64,000 nucleotides of DNA, taken from contig NZ_CP072203.1 in NCBI RefSeq assembly GCF_017654315.1, positions 3,658,001-3,722,000 on the forward strand, read 5' to 3'. Of this stretch, positions 8,528 through 17,978 are shown piece by piece. The DNA comes from Gordonia polyisoprenivorans (GTDB lineage: Bacteria; Actinomycetota; Actinomycetes; Mycobacteriales; Mycobacteriaceae). A program made the translations under genes and the position numbers. The notes below the pieces were generated by a model that did no database searches, had not been told where the DNA came from, and was given only the letters and a program-made list of their open reading frames with translations. How positions within the stretch are numbered: position 1 is the first letter of the stretch; every line of letters starts with the position of its first letter.

Positions 8528-10000
8528 TCAGTCGAGCCACCGCCGTCCCGTGCGCAGGTGGGCGGCCCTTCTGGACGGTTCCAAGCGCTCGAGATTCGCT
8601 ACCACGACCGACGACCGGCGGTTGTGGTCGAGGACGTCGCGGTGATCGGCGACGAACGTCCAGTACAGGCCGTCCCACTCCGCGCACCACGGGCCCTTGC
8701 CGAGGTCGGACATCTTGCGCAGGTAGTTGCTGCCCGAGACGTACGGCTTGGTGGTGATGGCGGTGCCCGCGGCGAACTGGCTCATCCCGTAGACGTTGGG
8801 CACCATCACCCAGTCGTAGGCGTCGACGAACATCTCCATGAACCACCGGTAGACCTCGTCGGGATGGGTTCGCAAGAGGCACATGGCATTACCGAGGATC
8901 ATCAGCCGCTCGATGTGATGCGCCCAGCCGCAGTGCAGGACGTGGCGCACGACGCCGTCGACCGGCTCGAGACCGGTCTGCGCGGTCCACCAGCCCGGCG
9001 CGAGGGCGCGACGGTGCCCCAGCCGATTGGCGGTCCGCATCGCGCGACCATGCGCCACGTAGGTGGCCCGCATGTACTCGCGCCACCCGATGAGTTGACG
9101 GACGAAACCCTCGAGCCCGGCGAGCCCGATCTCGCCATGCCCGCCGACCTCGAGTGCGCGGCGCAGCACCGTCCGCGGTGACAGAAGGCCGACGTTGAGA
9201 GCGGGGGTGAGCACGGCGTGGAAGAGATACCGATTCCTGGTGCTGATCGCGTCCTCGTAGGGGCCGAATCCGACGAATCGTTCGGCGAGAAAGCCCTCGA
9301 ACATCTCGCGTGCCCCGCGGTGGTCGGTGGCCCACCGAAACGCCCGCGCATCGCCGGGGTTGTCGGGGAACTCCTTCTCGACCCACTCGATGGCCGCGTC
9401 GACCTGATCGTCCGGATCAGGAAACCGCGGCACCGGCACCTCGAGCCCGCGGGGGAGCGGCTTGCGGTTCTCGGCGTCGAAGCTCCAGCGTTTACCCGCC
9501 GGCACTCCTGCGCTGTCCACCAGAACGCCGAGGCGTCGGCGCTGCCACGCGTAGAACTCGCTCATCCGAGCGGTCGGGCCGTCGAAGAACTCGGCGATCT
9601 GGCGCCGTGAGGTGAGGAAGTTGGGGCTCTCGGCAGTGGCCTCGTCGTCGAGGTCGATCCCGGCGTCGGCCAGCGCAGCACGCACGTCGGCGGCGAGCCA
9701 GTCGTCGACGACGTCGTAGAGATGCACAGACGACGGGCGCAGGCGCCGGACCACAGCGCTCAGGGATTCTCGGCTGGTGGTTGGGGAGTCGGTCTCGATG
9801 ACCTCGACGTCGAATCCGTGGCGGCGCAGCCGCTGCGCGAACCGGCGCATCGACACCCGGTGCAGGATCAGCTTCTGCCGGTGGAAGCGGTACTGGCGGA
9901 ACAGCAGATCGTGCTCGACGAGTACGAACCGGGTGCCGGGTTCGGCGTTCAGATGTGATTCGAACAACTGATGAGGCATGACCAGGCGCAACTCGGACAT
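8528..10000 (-). CDS. Cryptochrome/photolyase-family protein (DPRP type), Fe-S motif missing
   Basis: A 490-aa FAD-binding protein related to the bacterial (6-4) photolyase PhrB. The N-terminal Rossmann-like domain (LRLVMPHQLFESHL) leads to an all-helical FAD domain with HHIERLMILGNAM, DAYDWVMVPNVYGMSQFA and TKPYVSGSNYLRKMSDL. In PhrB-type proteins a CxxC pair and a later cysteine after the MSD segment bind a [4Fe-4S] cluster. Here that loop is collapsed to GKGPWCAEWDGLYW with one cysteine, so the cluster is probably absent. The ATG has AGAGGGTGA upstream; longer reading adds a low-complexity arginine-rich stretch. It is divergent from jetA. Repair or signalling function is undetermined. Confidence 0.85.
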   Translation of the reverse strand: MSELRLVMPHQLFESHLNAEPGTRFVLVEHDLLFRQYRFHRQKLILHRVSMRRFAQRLRRHGFDVEVIETDSPTTSRESLSAVVRRLRPSSVHLYDVVDDWLAADVRAALADAGIDLDDEATAESPNFLTSRRQIAEFFDGPTARMSEFYAWQRRRLGVLVDSAGVPAGKRWSFDAENRKPLPRGLEVPVPRFPDPDDQVDAAIEWVEKEFPDNPGDARAFRWATDHRGAREMFEGFLAERFVGFGPYEDAISTRNRYLFHAVLTPALNVGLLSPRTVLRRALEVGGHGEIGLAGLEGFVRQLIGWREYMRATYVAHGRAMRTANRLGHRRALAPGWWTAQTGLEPVDGVVRHVLHCGWAHHIERLMILGNAMCLLRTHPDEVYRWFMEMFVDAYDWVMVPNVYGMSQFAAGTAITTKPYVSGSNYLRKMSDLGKGPWCAEWDGLYWTFVADHRDVLDHNRRSSVVVANLERLEPSRRAAHLRTGRRWLD

Positions 10001-10125
10001 CGGTGGATCACCCTCTTCTCGCAGCGGGCGTGACGAGAGCCGTCGTGCCCGTACGTCCTTTCCTGGAGTTCGGCGCCTCGCGACATGCGGATCTCTTTCC
10101 CGCTCGCCTCGGCGTGTCGGTGAGG

Positions 10126-10134
10126 TTGTCCACA
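10126..10134 (+). promoter_or_regulatory. Consensus DnaA box (TTGTCCACA) upstream of jetA
   Basis: TTGTCCACA matches the actinobacterial DnaA box exactly. It lies in the 266-bp divergent region between the photolyase-like gene and jetA, 133 bp before the jetA start. It is a single site with no neighbouring box, so it is not an origin. Chance occurrence in 64 kb is not negligible. Confidence 0.4.
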
Positions 10135-10266
10135 GCGGCGCGGACGTGGCGCGGGCCAAGTTCGGTGGACGTGGGAGACTACCTGGCGGCCCGACCACCA
10201 ACCCGATCCCCGATCGCAACCGAACCCGACGAGCAACCGAACCCGAGACGAACCCACGAGGCGGCG

Positions 10267-11730
10267 ATGGACAGTGCGACTGAGCCCACGCTCATGCAGG
10301 CGTGGGAGACCAACCGATCGATCCAACGATCCGCGGCCGTCCGGTTGTTCGCCGCGACCAACTCCGCGCTCTACGTGACGTTGATGGAGCGCCACCTCGA
10401 CTTCGGGGCACGCCGGTCGGAGACCGATCTGGCGATCCGGCTCGAACGCGACATGGCCGAACTCGGCGTCGGCGACCAGCCCCACGGCATGGATCTGCTC
10501 AAACTGTGGGCCAAGAACGGCTGGCTGCATCGCATGGCCGACCCGGTCGTGGCCACCCAGAACCTCTGTTATCTCACCCCCGAGGCGCGCTCGGTGCTCG
10601 ACTACATGCGACGGCTGCGCCGGGAGGACTCGGTGGCCACCGCCGGCTCGATCAATGGCATCGCGGCGGGCTTGCGGCGGGTGGCCGGCCAGGTCAGCGA
10701 CGACCCCAGCTACATCCGTGAGGACCTCACCCATCAGATCGAGGAACTCGACGCCGAACTCGCCGACCTCGACGCAGGCCGCCGACGCCGGCCGGATCTG
10801 CGGGCCGCCGAGGACGAGGCCCGCGCCATCGCCTACCAGATGGAGCAGATCATCTCCGACATCGGGCAGTACGGCAGCATGCTCGATCGCATCACCACCG
10901 CGCTCCTCGACGATCCGAACGACTCCGATCTGGCCTATCGGGACCGTCAGCGGCAGATGTTCGACGACTACGAGGCCTTGCTGGAGTCCTCGCAGAGCGC
11001 CTCCTACCACGCGTTCACGCACATGATCGGCGACCCGACCCAGCGGGCCCGGCTGGTCTCCGACATCGAGACCGTCACCGCGCATCTGCCCGCCATCGAT
11101 CCGGGGTTGCGGTCGGTGATGGACAACTTCTTCGTACTGGTCACCCAGCAGATCGACGAGGTCGGCCGGATCCGTCGTCGCTGCGCGCGTCGTATCCGCC
11201 GGTTCGTCGCCTCGGGAACCCTCGAGCAGAGTCGCGGTATCGCCCGTCAACTCAACGATGCCCTGGCCACCGCCAACGAACTCCTCACGATCTCACTCGC
11301 CGATCGGCGGCTGGGCTACGAACTACCGCTGGCCACTCCCGCGCTGACATCCAACGGGCGTCTCGCGTTCGAGATCCGCACGCCCGAACCCCCACAGCCG
11401 GCGGTGCCCGCAACGGGGGAGACCGATCTCGACTCGTTCGTGTCGCTGGCCGGCCAGGTCGACACCGTCGAACTCACCGAGGTGGTCAACAACGCGGTCG
11501 TCGACGGCCCGGTGGCGCTGTCGGAGGTCATCGATTCCCTCGACGACCCCTACCTCGCCCACGTGATCGTGTTGTGGTCGTGGGCGTTACGGCAATCGGC
11601 GGCCACCGGCGACCCCGTGGCGACCGAGTCCATCCGATTCCGGTCCCTCGACGGCGAGGACCGTCTCATCGAGATTCCTGCCCTGCACTTCACCGAACCC
11701 ATCCCCACCGCGGAGGTCGACGTCCTGTGA
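10267..11730 (+). CDS. jetA: JetA / MksF-like kleisin (DUF3375), Wadjet system
   Basis: A 487-aa protein of the DUF3375 family, the kleisin-like subunit that bridges the SMC heads in Wadjet (JetABCD) and MksBEF complexes. An N-terminal winged-helix region (about 20-120, with [19 protein letters not shown] and [16 protein letters not shown]) is followed by a helical middle (about 150-370) rich in E/D/R heptad-like stretches. A C-terminal winged-helix-like part begins at [20 protein letters not shown]. The length is normal for the family. The ATG has a weak GAGG site. It is the first gene of a tight three-gene unit, overlapping jetB by 4 bp. The complex recognises and extrudes small circular DNA. 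Naming follows gene order and family match; mksF is the synonym. Confidence 0.88.
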   Translation: MDSATEPTLMQAWETNRSIQRSAAVRLFAATNSALYVTLMERHLDFGARRSETDLAIRLERDMAELGVGDQPHGMDLLKLWAKNGWLHRMADPVVATQNLCYLTPEARSVLDYMRRLRREDSVATAGSINGIAAGLRRVAGQVSDDPSYIREDLTHQIEELDAELADLDAGRRRRPDLRAAEDEARAIAYQMEQIISDIGQYGSMLDRITTALLDDPNDSDLAYRDRQRQMFDDYEALLESSQSASYHAFTHMIGDPTQRARLVSDIETVTAHLPAIDPGLRSVMDNFFVLVTQQIDEVGRIRRRCARRIRRFVASGTLEQSRGIARQLNDALATANELLTISLADRRLGYELPLATPALTSNGRLAFEIRTPEPPQPAVPATGETDLDSFVSLAGQVDTVELTEVVNNAVVDGPVALSEVIDSLDDPYLAHVIVLWSWALRQSAATGDPVATESIRFRSLDGEDRLIEIPALHFTEPIPTAEVDVL

Positions 11731-12554
11731 CCGATCAGTCAGAACGGTTTCCCGCCAAGGGGTTCAGCGCCGAGGAGTTCAACGGCTACGACGACCTGCC
11801 CGCGGTGAGCCGGACCGCCGCAGAGGAAACGAAGGTCCCACGCTTCGACGGGGACGTCTCGGCGATGCCCGACCGCGCCTGCTGGGCGTTGCAGAATCTA
11901 CTCACCCGCCGCTACGTCAGCGGCGACCGTACCCCCCAGCTGTGGTCCTGGATCGTCGAATACCAGGAGTCCCTGCGCATCCGGCTGTCCGAACTCGATC
12001 TTCGGCTGCGCCTGGTCGCCGAACTCGAGGTGGCCTTCGTCGAGCAGGTGGGCTACGACTCCCGTTGGGGCAGAAGACTACTCAAGCGCGAGACGATCCA
12101 GGCCTATGACGCGATCCTCGCACTGCACCTGGCAAAACACATGCGGGCCGCACGCGAGGATCAGGTACTGATCACCCATGAGGAGATCCACGAATTGTTC
12201 GCCGGCGTCTCCAACACCATCGATCGCGACCTCGCGCTGTTCGACAAACGCATCGACAAGGCGATCGACAAGCTCGAAGAACTCGAGTTGCTACGCCGCC
12301 ATCGCGATGACCCCGACACCTTCACCGTGAGTCCGGCGATCACCGCGATCATGACGGCATCGGTGATCACCGATCTGCAGCAGCAGTTCGAACAGTTCAT
12401 CGGCGCCGGCGAGGAGGTCGAGGCACAGACGCTCGATCGCTCCGCGCCCGAATCCGGTGACGACGGTTCGGGATACCTCGCGGAGGGCGACCGGGACACC
12501 GACGACGGTGACGACACCGAGGATGACGAGACCGACGAAGGAGATGACTGGTGA
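11727..12554 (+). CDS. jetB: JetB / MksE-like subunit (DUF4194)
   Basis: A 275-aa protein of the DUF4194 family, the KITE-type winged-helix partner that binds the kleisin in Wadjet/MksBEF complexes. The core spans about 40-215 ([59 protein letters not shown]). The C-terminal 50 residues are an extremely acidic tail dominated by D, E and G, ending in DEGDDW. Such a tail could mimic DNA or block premature loading; that is inference. The GTG start lies in a GTGA overlap with the jetA stop, and its own stop overlaps the jetC start. This implies a fixed subunit ratio through coupled translation. Confidence 0.87.
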   Translation: MTDQSERFPAKGFSAEEFNGYDDLPAVSRTAAEETKVPRFDGDVSAMPDRACWALQNLLTRRYVSGDRTPQLWSWIVEYQESLRIRLSELDLRLRLVAELEVAFVEQVGYDSRWGRRLLKRETIQAYDAILALHLAKHMRAAREDQVLITHEEIHELFAGVSNTIDRDLALFDKRIDKAIDKLEELELLRRHRDDPDTFTVSPAITAIMTASVITDLQQQFEQFIGAGEEVEAQTLDRSAPESGDDGSGYLAEGDRDTDDGDDTEDDETDEGDDW

Positions 12555-15500
12555 GCGATCGTGTCGACCAGTTCCACCTGTCGCGGCTGCAGCTGATCAA
12601 CTGGGGCGTCTTCGACGGATATCATTCGATTCCGTTCAGCGCCAACGGTTCTCTAGTGACCGGGTCATCGGGCAGCGGTAAGTCCTCGCTTCTGGACGCC
12701 ATCTCACTGGCCTTCCTGCCCGACCATCGGCGCAACTTCAATGCCTCCGGTGACGCCACGGCGGCCGGATCGGCGAGTGGTCGGCGTACGGTCGGCAAGT
12801 ACGTGCGTGGAGCGTGGGGCGAGCGTCGCGACGGCGTGAACTCGACGCGCGAGATCATGTACCTGCGCGGCACCGGGCCGGCCTGGGCGGCCATCGCCGT
12901 CACCTATACCTCCACCTCGGGTGTGTCGATCACGGGCCTCGTCCTCAAGTGGCTCGCCGCGGGCAAGATGACCGACGCCCACAGCGCCTACTATCTCGCC
13001 GACGGCGACGCCGACATCGTCGACGCCTGCAACGAGTGGGCGGCCAACGGGCACAACGCCGCCCGGCTCCGCGAGCGCGGATGGCGGGGCGGTCCCGGCG
13101 AAGGCAAGTATCTCGCGTCGCTGTACTCGCTGATCGGCATCCGCGGCTCCGAGGCCGCCCAGCAGTTGTTGGGAAAGGCCAAGTCGCTCAAGAGCGTCGG
13201 CGGTCTGGCCCAGTTCGTCCGCGAGTTCATGCTCGACGAACCGACCAGCATCGCGGGTATCAAGGACGCTCTCGAACAGATCGATCCACTCGTCGAGGCC
13301 CGTGAATTCCTGGATGTCGCGCGTCGCAAGCGCACCATCCTCGGCAACATCGAGACCGTTCAGGAACGGTATGCGACCGAGTCGGCGAAGTTCTCGGTGC
13401 TCGACACCATCGACAGCGCGACCATCCGTGCCTACGTGACCAACCTGCGAATCCGCAACGCCGAGCCCGAGATCGCCGACCTCGACGACCAGATCGCCCG
13501 TCTGGATGGCGATCTCGCCGCGCTGACCTCCCAGCACGACCAGCTGCGCCAGGATCACAGCCACCTGCTTTCGCGAATCTCCTCCAGCACAGCCGATCTC
13601 GCGCCGCTGCAGGAGCAGCTCGCCGCGGCCGGCAAAGCGGCGAGCGAGGTGTCGATGCGGCGGGCGTCGTTCGATTCGAAGATGTCGGCGCTCGATGTGC
13701 AGATCCCCGAGTCGGCCGAGGACTTCTGGGAGACACGCGAATCGCTCATCGAGGAGGCGACACGCCTCGACGGGCAACTCGAGGCCGGCAAGGGTCACTA
13801 TGCCGAGCTGTTGGCCGCGGAGGTCGCCGCGCGGAGCCGCCGCGACGCCGCCGCCGCCGAGCTGACCCGGGTGCGCGAGGCCGGATCGGCGTTGCCGCGC
13901 GCCGAGCACGAGATGCGCCGGGTGATCGCCGATGCGCTGCAGCTCGACGACTCCGAATTGCGCTATGTCGCCGAACTCGTCGAACTCGACCCCGATCAGG
14001 AGCGGTGGCGCCCGGCGGTGGAGAAGGTGCTGCGCAACGCCGGTCTGCGACTGCTGGTGCCGGATCGCCATTTCAATGCCGCCCTGCGGTTCGTGAACAC
14101 CCACGACATGCGTGGGCGGATCCAGTTGCATCATGTCGAGCGCCGCACGGCGGTACTGCCCGACCCGGGCACCCTGGCCGCGACCCTGCGTCCGGTCGAT
14201 CCGGATCACCCGAGTTCGGCGGAGGCCCTGACGTTGCTCGCCCGGCTGGGCAATTACGTGTGCGTCGACGATCCGGCCGAATTCGCCGACCATGCCAAGG
14301 CGGTCACCGATCGCGGGCTGCGCAAGGACTCCGCGAAGCTGGCGATCAAGGACGACCGGCAGGCGTTGCGGCCCTCGCAGTACATCTTCGTCGGCAACGT
14401 CGATGCCAAGGTCGCGGCCCTCGGTGAGGAACTCGATCACGAGGACAGCATCCATGCCGCGGCACGTGAGGCCACCGCCGTCCTCGAACGCGAACGGGCC
14501 GACAAACAACGCCGCCGCGACCTGTACCGCACCGTGTGCGAACAGTTCACGCAGTGGAGTGAGATCGACGTCGAGTCCGCCGACGATCGCGCCGAGCGAC
14601 TTTCGGAGCAGTACGAACTGTTGATGGAAGAGCATCCCGACGTCGAGGCATTGCAACGCAAGGCCGAGGAGATCTGGGAGCAGGTCCGCGCGGCGATCTC
14701 CCAGGCCGCGCTCGTGCGTGATCGGATCGCCACCCAGGACGAGCGCCGGACGCAGTTGCTCGATCTCGTCGACCGCCTCAAGGCCGAGGACATCTCCGGG
14801 CCCGCACAGGCGGCCCTCGACACGTTCCGTGAGGATTCCGCGGCCACCCTCGATGTGCTCGCACCGGATCCCTACCGCCAGGAACTGATCAAGGCGGTCG
14901 GGCGCGATCGCGATCGGATGCGCGCCGATGCGCGCCGCTCCCGGGACGAACTGGCCCGTATCCTCGCGACCTACGACGAGGAGTTCCCCGACGAGATCCC
15001 CAACGACAGCAGCGATTTCGACGAGCGCATCTATGACTACGTCGCGTTGTGCCGTCGGATCGACGAGCGGGAGCTACCCGCGGCCTACGAGCGGATGCGC
15101 CGACTCATCACCGAGCAGGCGCCGGGTGCGATCCTCAACCTGCACATGGCCGCCGACGCCGAGGAGCGCCGGATCGTCGAACAGATCGAGCGGGTCAACA
15201 CGGGCCTGGGTGCGGTGGCGTTCAATCGCGGCACCCGACTTCGCCTGCAGCCCGGACGCAAGAACCTCGGGGCCGCAGCCGAACTCACCGAGAAGGCGCG
15301 TCAGATCGCGGGGCGGTCGACCGCCGTCGCGTTCGGCGACGAGCAGGCCATCCTCGAGCAGTACGCCGACATCCTCCTGCTGCGCGAACGCCTGGCGGGG
15401 GCGACCCCGGAGGACCGGCAGTGGACGCGCGACGCGCTCGACGTTCGCAACCGTTTCGACTTCTACTGCGAGGAGCACGACGCCGAGACCGGCGAGACGA

Positions 15501-15895
15501 TCCGCACCTACAGCAATGCCGGCGACAATTCCGGTGGCGAGCAGGAAAAGCTGATGGCCTTCTGTCTGGCGGGCGCACTGAGCTTCAACCTCGCCAGCCC
15601 GCATGGCGACGACAACCGGCCGATCTTCGCGCAGTTGATGCTCGACGAGGCGTTCTCGAAGTCCGACCCGCAGTTCGCCCAGCAGGCGCTCTCGGCATTC
15701 CGCAAGTTCGGCTTCCAGCTGATCATCGTTGCGACCGTGCAGAACACCAGCACCATCCAGCCCTACATCGACAACGTGGTGATGGTGTCGAAGTCCGAGG
15801 CGGCCGGTGGTCGCCCGGTGGCGACGGCGACGTCGACGTCGATCGGCGCGTTCTCCGACCTGCGGCGGGCGTCGGGCAAGAATCGGCTGATCTGA
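12551..15895 (+). CDS. jetC: JetC / MksB-like SMC ATPase
   Basis: An SMC-like ATPase of 1114 aa, the motor of the JetABC complex. The N-terminal head carries the Walker A motif GSSGSGKSS at residues 38-46. Long coiled-coil stretches fill about 260-430 and 640-930, around a globular hinge-like part near 450-640. The C-terminal head has the ABC signature SGGEQ (about 994-998), the Walker B LMLDEAF (about 1029-1035) and a D-loop. All residues needed for ATP sandwiching are present, so it looks functional. The GTG start overlaps the jetB stop. In Wadjet systems jetD, a TOPRIM/topoisomerase-VI-like nuclease, normally follows; here the coding DNA stops and a repeat-rich stretch begins. Confidence 0.9.
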   Translation: MSDRVDQFHLSRLQLINWGVFDGYHSIPFSANGSLVTGSSGSGKSSLLDAISLAFLPDHRRNFNASGDATAAGSASGRRTVGKYVRGAWGERRDGVNSTREIMYLRGTGPAWAAIAVTYTSTSGVSITGLVLKWLAAGKMTDAHSAYYLADGDADIVDACNEWAANGHNAARLRERGWRGGPGEGKYLASLYSLIGIRGSEAAQQLLGKAKSLKSVGGLAQFVREFMLDEPTSIAGIKDALEQIDPLVEAREFLDVARRKRTILGNIETVQERYATESAKFSVLDTIDSATIRAYVTNLRIRNAEPEIADLDDQIARLDGDLAALTSQHDQLRQDHSHLLSRISSSTADLAPLQEQLAAAGKAASEVSMRRASFDSKMSALDVQIPESAEDFWETRESLIEEATRLDGQLEAGKGHYAELLAAEVAARSRRDAAAAELTRVREAGSALPRAEHEMRRVIADALQLDDSELRYVAELVELDPDQERWRPAVEKVLRNAGLRLLVPDRHFNAALRFVNTHDMRGRIQLHHVERRTAVLPDPGTLAATLRPVDPDHPSSAEALTLLARLGNYVCVDDPAEFADHAKAVTDRGLRKDSAKLAIKDDRQALRPSQYIFVGNVDAKVAALGEELDHEDSIHAAAREATAVLERERADKQRRRDLYRTVCEQFTQWSEIDVESADDRAERLSEQYELLMEEHPDVEALQRKAEEIWEQVRAAISQAALVRDRIATQDERRTQLLDLVDRLKAEDISGPAQAALDTFREDSAATLDVLAPDPYRQELIKAVGRDRDRMRADARRSRDELARILATYDEEFPDEIPNDSSDFDERIYDYVALCRRIDERELPAAYERMRRLITEQAPGAILNLHMAADAEERRIVEQIERVNTGLGAVAFNRGTRLRLQPGRKNLGAAAELTEKARQIAGRSTAVAFGDEQAILEQYADILLLRERLAGATPEDRQWTRDALDVRNRFDFYCEEHDAETGETIRTYSNAGDNSGGEQEKLMAFCLAGALSFNLASPHGDDNRPIFAQLMLDEAFSKSDPQFAQQALSAFRKFGFQLIIVATVQNTSTIQPYIDNVVMVSKSEAAGGRPVATATSTSIGAFSDLRRASGKNRLI

Positions 15896-15926
15896 CCGGA
15901 ATCCTCGGGCAGGAGCGGGCTTTTCC

Positions 15927-16014
15927 GATCGACCACCCTTACCCGCCGCACGCCTCCCTGATGAATCCCCCTCACCAGGCGCACCACTCCTGATCGACCA
16001 CCTCACCAGGCGCA
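15927..16014. repeat. Direct repeats downstream of jetC
   Basis: GATCGACCACC occurs at 15927-15937 and 15992-16002, and CTCACCAGGCGCA at 15971-15983 and 16002-16014. A related phrase (TCC-T-ATGAA) recurs after two of them, so the stretch reads as degenerate copies of one module of about 35-65 bp. No protein of recognisable type is encoded. Confidence 0.75.
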
Positions 16015-16033
16015 TGCGTCCTTCATGAACGCT

Positions 16034-16071
16034 GATCGAGGTGCGAGGCGCGTGCGCCGAGCCTCGAGATC
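16034..16071. repeat. REP-like imperfect palindrome
   Basis: A GC-rich imperfect inverted repeat bounded by GATC on both sides, with the inner stem GGCGC-GT-GCGCC and the outer pairing CGAGG/CCTCG. It resembles the short palindromic intergenic elements scattered in Gordonia-type genomes. Whether it is repeated elsewhere cannot be seen from this window. Confidence 0.5.
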
Positions 16072-16090
16072 TCCTGCCACGGCGCTGTTC

Positions 16091-16130
16091 TCGACTCCCG
16101 GGTCTCGACTCCCGGGTTTCGACTCCCGGG
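16091..16130. repeat. Three tandem copies of TCGACTCCCGGG, period 14
   Basis: Copies start at 16091, 16105 and 16119, separated by TC and TT. Each contains the palindrome CCCGGG. The array ends 9 bp before the stop codon of the convergent DUF5313-type gene. Confidence 0.9.
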
Positions 16131-16139
16131 CGTTACAGG

Positions 16140-16595
16140 CTAGCGGCCGGCCCCGCGGTACTTGCGGTGGTACTCCGCGTACACGTCGGCGTTCTTCTCC
16201 TTCTCCCGGCGGGAGACCAGATCGGGATCGAAACCGTGCTGCGACAACCGATAACGTCGGTACACGCGATTGAGCGCGACCGAGAAGAAGATGTAGGGGA
16301 TCAGGATGGGCACGGTCATGTTCGCGCGGATCAGCCAGTCGGCCGGCACGAACAACATCGGCACCAGGATGATCACACAGGGCACGGCCCACCAGGCGAC
16401 CATGCGCAGGGCGGCATAGGGGCCGGTCAGATCGTTGAAGACCCAGTCACGCATCGAGTCCGGGAGCTTCGCCCCGTAGTGGTACTTGATGTACTGCAGC
16501 CCGTGCGGTCGATCACCGTCGCGACCGGCGCCGGACCTCGTCGAGGCGTCCTGCGATGCACGCGATGTCGCAGCACGGTGGTTCGTGTCAACCAT
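16140..16595 (-). CDS. DUF5313-type two-helix membrane protein
   Basis: A 151-aa membrane protein. A polar N-terminal arm of about 33 residues is followed by the signature YIKYHYGAKLPDSMRDWVFN and DLTGPYAALRM. Two hydrophobic segments (about 68-88 and 92-112) and a charged C-terminus with RLSQHGFDPDLVSRREKEKN complete it. This pattern matches DUF5313, a family found in mycobacteria and relatives with no known function. The ATG has a GAACCCCC-type weak site. It stands alone, convergent with the jet operon across the repeat stretch. The assignment rests on remembered family consensus. Confidence 0.72.
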   Translation of the reverse strand: MVDTNHRAATSRASQDASTRSGAGRDGDRPHGLQYIKYHYGAKLPDSMRDWVFNDLTGPYAALRMVAWWAVPCVIILVPMLFVPADWLIRANMTVPILIPYIFFSVALNRVYRRYRLSQHGFDPDLVSRREKEKNADVYAEYHRKYRGAGR

Positions 16596-16744
16596 GGGGG
16601 TTCCTCTTGTCGGTGACCGGTCTTCGTACTCGAGTTTCCCAGACCGCAGATCCGGACGTAACGCCGGTATACGGCTTCATGAAATCGAGCAATCGATGAA
16701 GCGCTTAATCAGTAGTGCACGACTGAATTGTACGCCTGGTGCAC

Positions 16745-16783
16745 GCGGTGATGCCACGATGGTCGCACCCGTGGCATCGCCGC
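16745..16783 (-). terminator. Hairpin terminator after the VOC gene
   Basis: GCGGTGATGCCACG pairs with CGTGGCATCGCCGC (one G-T wobble) around an 11-nt loop. It starts 10 bp past the VOC stop codon. There is no T-run, as is usual in actinobacteria. Confidence 0.7.
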
Positions 16784-16793
16784 ACGCGAGAAC

Positions 16794-17147
16794 TCAGCGC
16801 TTGAGCGGGCTGTAGAACACGAGCCCGTTGCCCTTGTTGTCGTACACCACCGCGCGCCGTTCGTGGGCGTCGTCGTAGGGGCCCTTGACGATGCCGCCAC
16901 CGCTGGCCTCGATGGCCTTGGCAGCCGCGTCGACGTCGGCGGTCTTGATCCCGACCACGACCTGTCCGGGAATCGGATGATCGACCTCGGTGGCCAGGGC
17001 CAGGGTGACCGGCCCGCCGTCGAGGGCCGCGAAATGCGCGCCGTCGCGGAACTTCAGTGTCATACCGAGGGTTTCGCCGTAGAACTTGATCGACTCGTCG
17101 AGATCGTCGGTGGACAGGATGATCATCTTCACTTCGTGGTCACTCAT
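16794..17147 (-). CDS. VOC-family (glyoxalase/bleomycin-resistance fold) protein
   Basis: A small cytosolic protein of 117 aa with one complete VOC module built from two beta-alpha-beta-beta-beta units. It has KMIILSTDDLDESIKFYGET at the N-terminus and KGPYDDAHERRAVVYDNKGN near the end. Members bind a divalent metal or a small hydrophobic ligand and include dioxygenases, isomerases and drug-binding proteins; the substrate is not evident. The ATG is followed by MSDHEVKM and preceded by a GAGGAG-like ribosome site. A strong hairpin closes the gene, so it is probably the last gene of a transcript that may begin at the upstream SMR pair. Confidence 0.85.
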   Translation of the reverse strand: MSDHEVKMIILSTDDLDESIKFYGETLGMTLKFRDGAHFAALDGGPVTLALATEVDHPIPGQVVVGIKTADVDAAAKAIEASGGGIVKGPYDDAHERRAVVYDNKGNGLVFYSPLKR

Positions 17148-17174
17148 CGAGAACTCCTCATCGTCGGGGTTCTC

Positions 17175-17534
17175 TCAGGGTAGGTCGGGCGAGGGTGCCG
17201 GGGATGAGTCGGTGGTCCCTGATCGGGTCATCTTCAGGCCGGCGACCGCCGCGACGATGCCCGCGATGAAGACCAGCTTGACAATCGAGACCTCCTCACC
17301 GCCGGAGACCATGGAATACGTCACGGTCAGCGTCGCCCCGACACCGACCCACACCGCATAGGCGGTGCCGATCGGCAGCGACGAGGCCGCCCAACCGAGT
17401 CCGGCCATACTCAGCGCGAGCCCCACCAGGAACACCGCGACCGCCACCGGTTCGGTGAATCCGTCCGACCGGTCCAGGGCCACCGCCCACACCGCCTCAC
17501 ACACGGCCGAAGCCAGCAAGATCAGCCAGGCCAT
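17175..17534 (-). CDS. SMR exporter, Gdx/SugE type (second subunit)
   Basis: A 119-aa four-helix small multidrug resistance protein. It starts MAWLILLASAVCEAVWAVAL with the membrane-embedded E13 needed for proton coupling, and carries LPIGTAYAVWVGVGA, the sequence typical of the Gdx/SugE guanidinium exporter branch rather than EmrE. A short Ser/Pro-rich C-terminal tail extends past the fourth helix. Its start lies 1 bp after the stop of another SMR gene, a pairing typical of heterodimeric exporters whose halves insert in opposite orientations. Guanidinium export is inferred from branch motifs, not shown. Confidence 0.88.
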   Translation of the reverse strand: MAWLILLASAVCEAVWAVALDRSDGFTEPVAVAVFLVGLALSMAGLGWAASSLPIGTAYAVWVGVGATLTVTYSMVSGGEEVSIVKLVFIAGIVAAVAGLKMTRSGTTDSSPAPSPDLP

Positions 17535-17535
17535 G

Positions 17536-17850
17536 TCAGCTCACCGCCTTGAGGCCGATGACGCAGCCGACGAGGAGCACGAGCAGCCCGACTCGCACGA
17601 AGGTCGGCCGTTCCTGTCCGGTGACGACACCCCAGACGACCGTCAAGACGACACCGATTGCGACCCACACCGTGTACGCGGTGCCCAGCGGCAACGACGT
17701 CAGCGCGAGGGCGAGTCCGAGCATGCTGAGCGCCAGGGCAACCACGAAGACCACCACGGGGAGTGGTTCACGAAACCTCCGTGATGCCGACAACGCGGCC
17801 GCCCACACGGCCTCGAGTACGCCGGAGATGATGAGAATGAGCCAGGCCAT
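17536..17850 (-). CDS. SMR exporter, Gdx/SugE type (first subunit)
   Basis: A 104-aa four-helix SMR protein (MAWLILIISGVLEAVWAAAL, with E13) carrying LPLGTAYTVWVAIGV. It is the first member of the pair. A GGAGGTCGG ribosome site precedes the ATG, which gives the normal SMR length; upstream reading would add a basic non-conserved arm. Together the two genes should form one heterodimeric exporter in the inner membrane. The leader upstream contains a small hairpin (GTCCA/TGGAC) and a CTAG motif near a possible promoter; a guanidine-sensing leader was considered but only weakly matched. Confidence 0.88.
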   Translation of the reverse strand: MAWLILIISGVLEAVWAAALSASRRFREPLPVVVFVVALALSMLGLALALTSLPLGTAYTVWVAIGVVLTVVWGVVTGQERPTFVRVGLLVLLVGCVIGLKAVS

Positions 17851-17978
17851 GGCGACCGACCTCCACTTTCGTGGCAGTCTTGTCGCTCGGCGGGTACTGC
17901 TCCCTCGTCCGCGGTCCATGAATGGACTCCGATGCCCACGCTAGCAAAGACGGCGCATCATGGCTCGCGCCCGGGATT

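Noticed and set aside
10001..10266. Replication origin at the DnaA box
   Set aside because: One box only, no AT-rich unwinding region, and no dnaA, dnaN or parAB genes nearby.
15896..16139. Possible remnant of jetD
   Set aside because: No frame on either strand shows TOPRIM or DUF3322 sequence; the stretch is repeats and is too short.
17851..17978. Guanidine-I riboswitch before the SMR pair
   Set aside because: The CTAG and CGAG pieces occur, but the conserved ACACGG and GGGAUAAAAGCCCGGG-like core does not; left as an open check, not a call.
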